From Actinomycetota bacterium (GTDB lineage: Bacteria > Actinomycetota > Acidimicrobiia > Acidimicrobiales > Iamiaceae), in contig JADGOP010000091.1 in the NCBI GenBank assembly GCA_017882935.1, positions 1-7,955 on the forward strand: a DNA stretch of 7,955 nt. The letters are read 5' to 3'. The position numbers and the translations under genes were made by a program. Below are positions 6,636 to 7,955 of this stretch, piece by piece. The first letter of the stretch is position 1. Each line of letters opens with the position of its first letter. Below the pieces are notes generated by a model, which did no database searches, had not been told where the DNA came from, and was given only the letters and a program-made list of their open reading frames with translations.

Positions 6636-7809
6636 AGCGCTTCTTCTTCGACTTCTCTTCGGCGGGGAGGAACATGTCGGCGAGCTGCTCGAGGGACTTG
6701 GCCACGCCCGACTTGGGGGCGTCGAGGACCACGGGGTTCCCCTTGTTGACCGCCTGCGGCACGGCCACGTCGCTCGGGATCTGCGAGTCGGCCCGCACCT
6801 GCAGGGTGCGCTCGACCTCGTTCACGTCGAGCTTCACCTTGGCGTTCGCCCGGTTGAGGACCAGGTGCAGCTTGGACATCGGGGTGTTGAGCAGCCGCAG
6901 GGTCTGCAGGCCGATCTTCACGTTCTTGATGTTGGGGATGTCCATGCCGGCCACGAGGAGCACGTCGTCGCTCTGCTCGATGAGGTTCAGCACGATCTCG
7001 TTGAAGTACGCCGGGGTGTCGACCACCACGAAGGAGCAGAACGACCGCAGGATCTCGATGATCTGCGTCATGTACTCGGCGTTGATCTGGTCGGCAAAGG
7101 CCGGCTCGAGCGGCGCAGGCAGCACCAGCAGGCCCGACGGTTCGTGCCGGATCAGCATGTCCTGCAGCATGGTGGCGTCGAGGTGCTCGATGGCGCCCAC
7201 GGCGTCGACGATGGTGCGCTGCGGAGCCAGCTTGAGCATGACCGCCACGTCGCCGAACTGCAGGTCGGCGTCGACGAGCACGACCGGTCGGTCGGAGCGA
7301 ATGGCGAGGGTGACGCCGAGGTTGCACGCCACCACGCTCTTGCCGGCGCCGCCCTTGGTGGAGAACACCGTGACGACCTGGCCGAGCTCGCCGGTGACCG
7401 GGGCGGTGCCGCTGGCGGCCGGCGCGTTGACGGCCATCACCGACAGCGTCTCGGCCACGCGGCGGACCGCATCGTTGAGCTGGGCGGTCTCGATGGGTGC
7501 GGAGAGCACGTCGCGCACGCCCACACGGATGGCGCGCTGGAACAGCTCGGTGGTCAGCTCGTTGGCGACCAGGACCGCGCCGACCTCGGGTCGCGAGCGC
7601 AGCAGCTCCTCGGCCCCGAAGAGCCCCGGGTCGTCGGCGCACGACGGCCCGAGCACCACCACCGTGGGGGTGCCGGGCAGCCGGGCCTCGAGATCGGTGA
7701 TCGAGGGGAACGGGACGGCGTGCTCGCCGAGCTGCATCGCCAACCGGTTGCGGGTGGACTGGTCAGGGTCGACCACCGCGACCGGAAGGGATATCGATGC
7801 TGGCGACAC
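6634..7809 (-). CDS. tadZ: TadZ/CpaE-like pilus localisation ATPase (pseudo-receiver + ParA/MinD domain)
   Basis: TadZ/CpaE proteins place the Tad pilus machine in the cell and recruit TadA. From the GTG at 7807-7809 the product has 391 residues. The first ~120 residues look like a response-regulator receiver: acidic VVDPD near the start, then VVVLGPS where the phosphorylated Asp would be expected, so phosphorylation is unlikely. Next comes the SIMIBI ATPase: deviant Walker A KGGAGKS (7338-7358 on the DNA; signature Lys and catalytic Lys both present), VVLVDADLQFGDVAV as Walker A', and FVVVDTP as Walker B. The C-terminus is basic (EEKSKKKR). Start choice: AGGAG lies 9 bases before this GTG and the receiver fold begins just after it. 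A GTG at 7861-7863, 3 bases after the upstream stop, would add 18 Pro/His-rich residues and lacks a clear ribosome site. The gene lies between the upstream partial gene and tadA, a usual tad order. Family confident; exact start less so. Confidence 0.92.
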   Translation of the reverse strand: MSPASISLPVAVVDPDQSTRNRLAMQLGEHAVPFPSITDLEARLPGTPTVVVLGPSCADDPGLFGAEELLRSRPEVGAVLVANELTTELFQRAIRVGVRDVLSAPIETAQLNDAVRRVAETLSVMAVNAPAASGTAPVTGELGQVVTVFSTKGGAGKSVVACNLGVTLAIRSDRPVVLVDADLQFGDVAVMLKLAPQRTIVDAVGAIEHLDATMLQDMLIRHEPSGLLVLPAPLEPAFADQINAEYMTQIIEILRSFCSFVVVDTPAYFNEIVLNLIEQSDDVLLVAGMDIPNIKNVKIGLQTLRLLNTPMSKLHLVLNRANAKVKLDVNEVERTLQVRADSQIPSDVAVPQAVNKGNPVVLDAPKSGVAKSLEQLADMFLPAEEKSKKKR

Positions 7810-7818
7810 GGTTTCAGG

Positions 7819-7823
7819 CTCCT
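7819..7823 (-). promoter_or_regulatory. Ribosome binding site favouring the shorter tadZ start
   Basis: On the minus strand AGGAG stands 9 bases before the GTG at 7807-7809. The alternative GTG at 7861-7863 has nothing comparable upstream, although it could be reached by coupling from the preceding stop codon at 7867-7869. Confidence 0.5.
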
Positions 7824-7866
7824 GCCCAGGGCGCGGGTGGTCGGAATGGGCAGGGTAGCTCACGAA

Positions 7867-7955
7867 TCAGGCCGGACCCTGAGGACCGTATGGCGTCAGC
7901 TTCGTGGGGTCTTCCGCGGGCAGCGGGTCGAAGGGCTTGATGGCCTTCATCTTGA
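7867..7955 (-). CDS. C-terminal end of the gene upstream of tadZ (unidentified, possibly CpaB/RcpC)
   Basis: Reading the minus strand into the window, a frame of 28 complete codons ends at TGA (7867-7869). It ends in KMKAIKPFDPLPAEDPTKL followed by TPYGPQGPA, a proline-rich tail with G+C-rich codon use like its neighbours. Its stop lies 57 bases before the preferred tadZ start, or 3 bases before the longer one, so it probably belongs to the same operon. In many tad clusters CpaB/RcpC is encoded just before TadZ, which makes that a reasonable guess. The visible tail has no motif that proves it, so I leave the gene unnamed. Confidence 0.6.
   Translation of the reverse strand, partial: KMKAIKPFDPLPAEDPTKLTPYGPQGPA

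Noticed and set aside
5210..7858. A very long plus-strand open frame (882 codons) running opposite tadA and tadZ
   Set aside because: It is an antisense shadow of the G+C-rich codon pattern: it lies opposite two clearly recognised genes and crosses the intergenic gap, and its translation is a low-complexity mix rich in Arg, Gly, Asp, Ser and Thr with no recognisable motif.
1..7955. CRISPR array, tRNA, rRNA, insertion sequence, attachment site or toxin-antitoxin pair
   Set aside because: I saw no regularly spaced direct repeats, cloverleaf-like sequence, transposase motifs or terminal inverted repeats, and the space between genes is too small for most of them.

Overview
The window comes from a G+C-rich bacterial chromosome, about 67-72% G+C in the lines I counted by hand. 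GTG starts are frequent, one start (tadA) has no Shine-Dalgarno, and genes are tightly packed. Together with the protein families this suggests an actinobacterium, possibly of the Acidimicrobiia; that placement is inference, because no marker gene is present.

Layout: almost everything is one minus-strand block coding for the cytoplasmic and inner-membrane machinery of a Tad/Flp (type IVc) pilus. Reading right to left in the direction of transcription: the C-terminal end of an unidentified gene (7867-7955); TadZ/CpaE, a pseudo-receiver plus ParA/MinD-type ATPase (6634-7809, or to 7863); a 179-base gap with two hairpins and a -10-like hexamer; TadA/CpaF, the motor ATPase (5090-6454); TadB, carrying an unusual secreted von Willebrand A (VWA) domain at its N-terminus (3120-5093); TadC (2171-3109); and a polytopic membrane protein with GT-C-like glycosyltransferase features (683-2146). 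tadA and tadB overlap by 4 bases, tadB and tadC are 10 bases apart, and the membrane protein starts 24 bases after tadC, so these four are probably co-transcribed. At the left end an unrelated plus-strand membrane-protein gene (2-676, 5' end missing) runs head-on into the block, with 6 bases between the two stop codons.

How the genes work together: TadZ is expected to place the machine at its site in the cell, TadA to hydrolyse ATP, and TadB and TadC to form the membrane platform through which TadA drives pilin assembly. The VWA domain on TadB would lie outside the membrane, where it could touch pilin, minor pilins or a surface ligand. The last gene of the operon may be a glycosyltransferase or a passenger. 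Pilin, prepilin peptidase and TadE/F/G genes are not in the window.

Most notable points: the VWA-TadB fusion with a complete metal-binding site; the hairpin-rich gap before a tadA that lacks a Shine-Dalgarno; a roughly 480-base dip to about 59% G+C across the tadB-tadC junction; and a GT-C-like protein in the pilus operon. I found no CRISPR array, tRNA, rRNA, insertion sequence or toxin-antitoxin pair. No gene-free stretch exceeds 300 bases.
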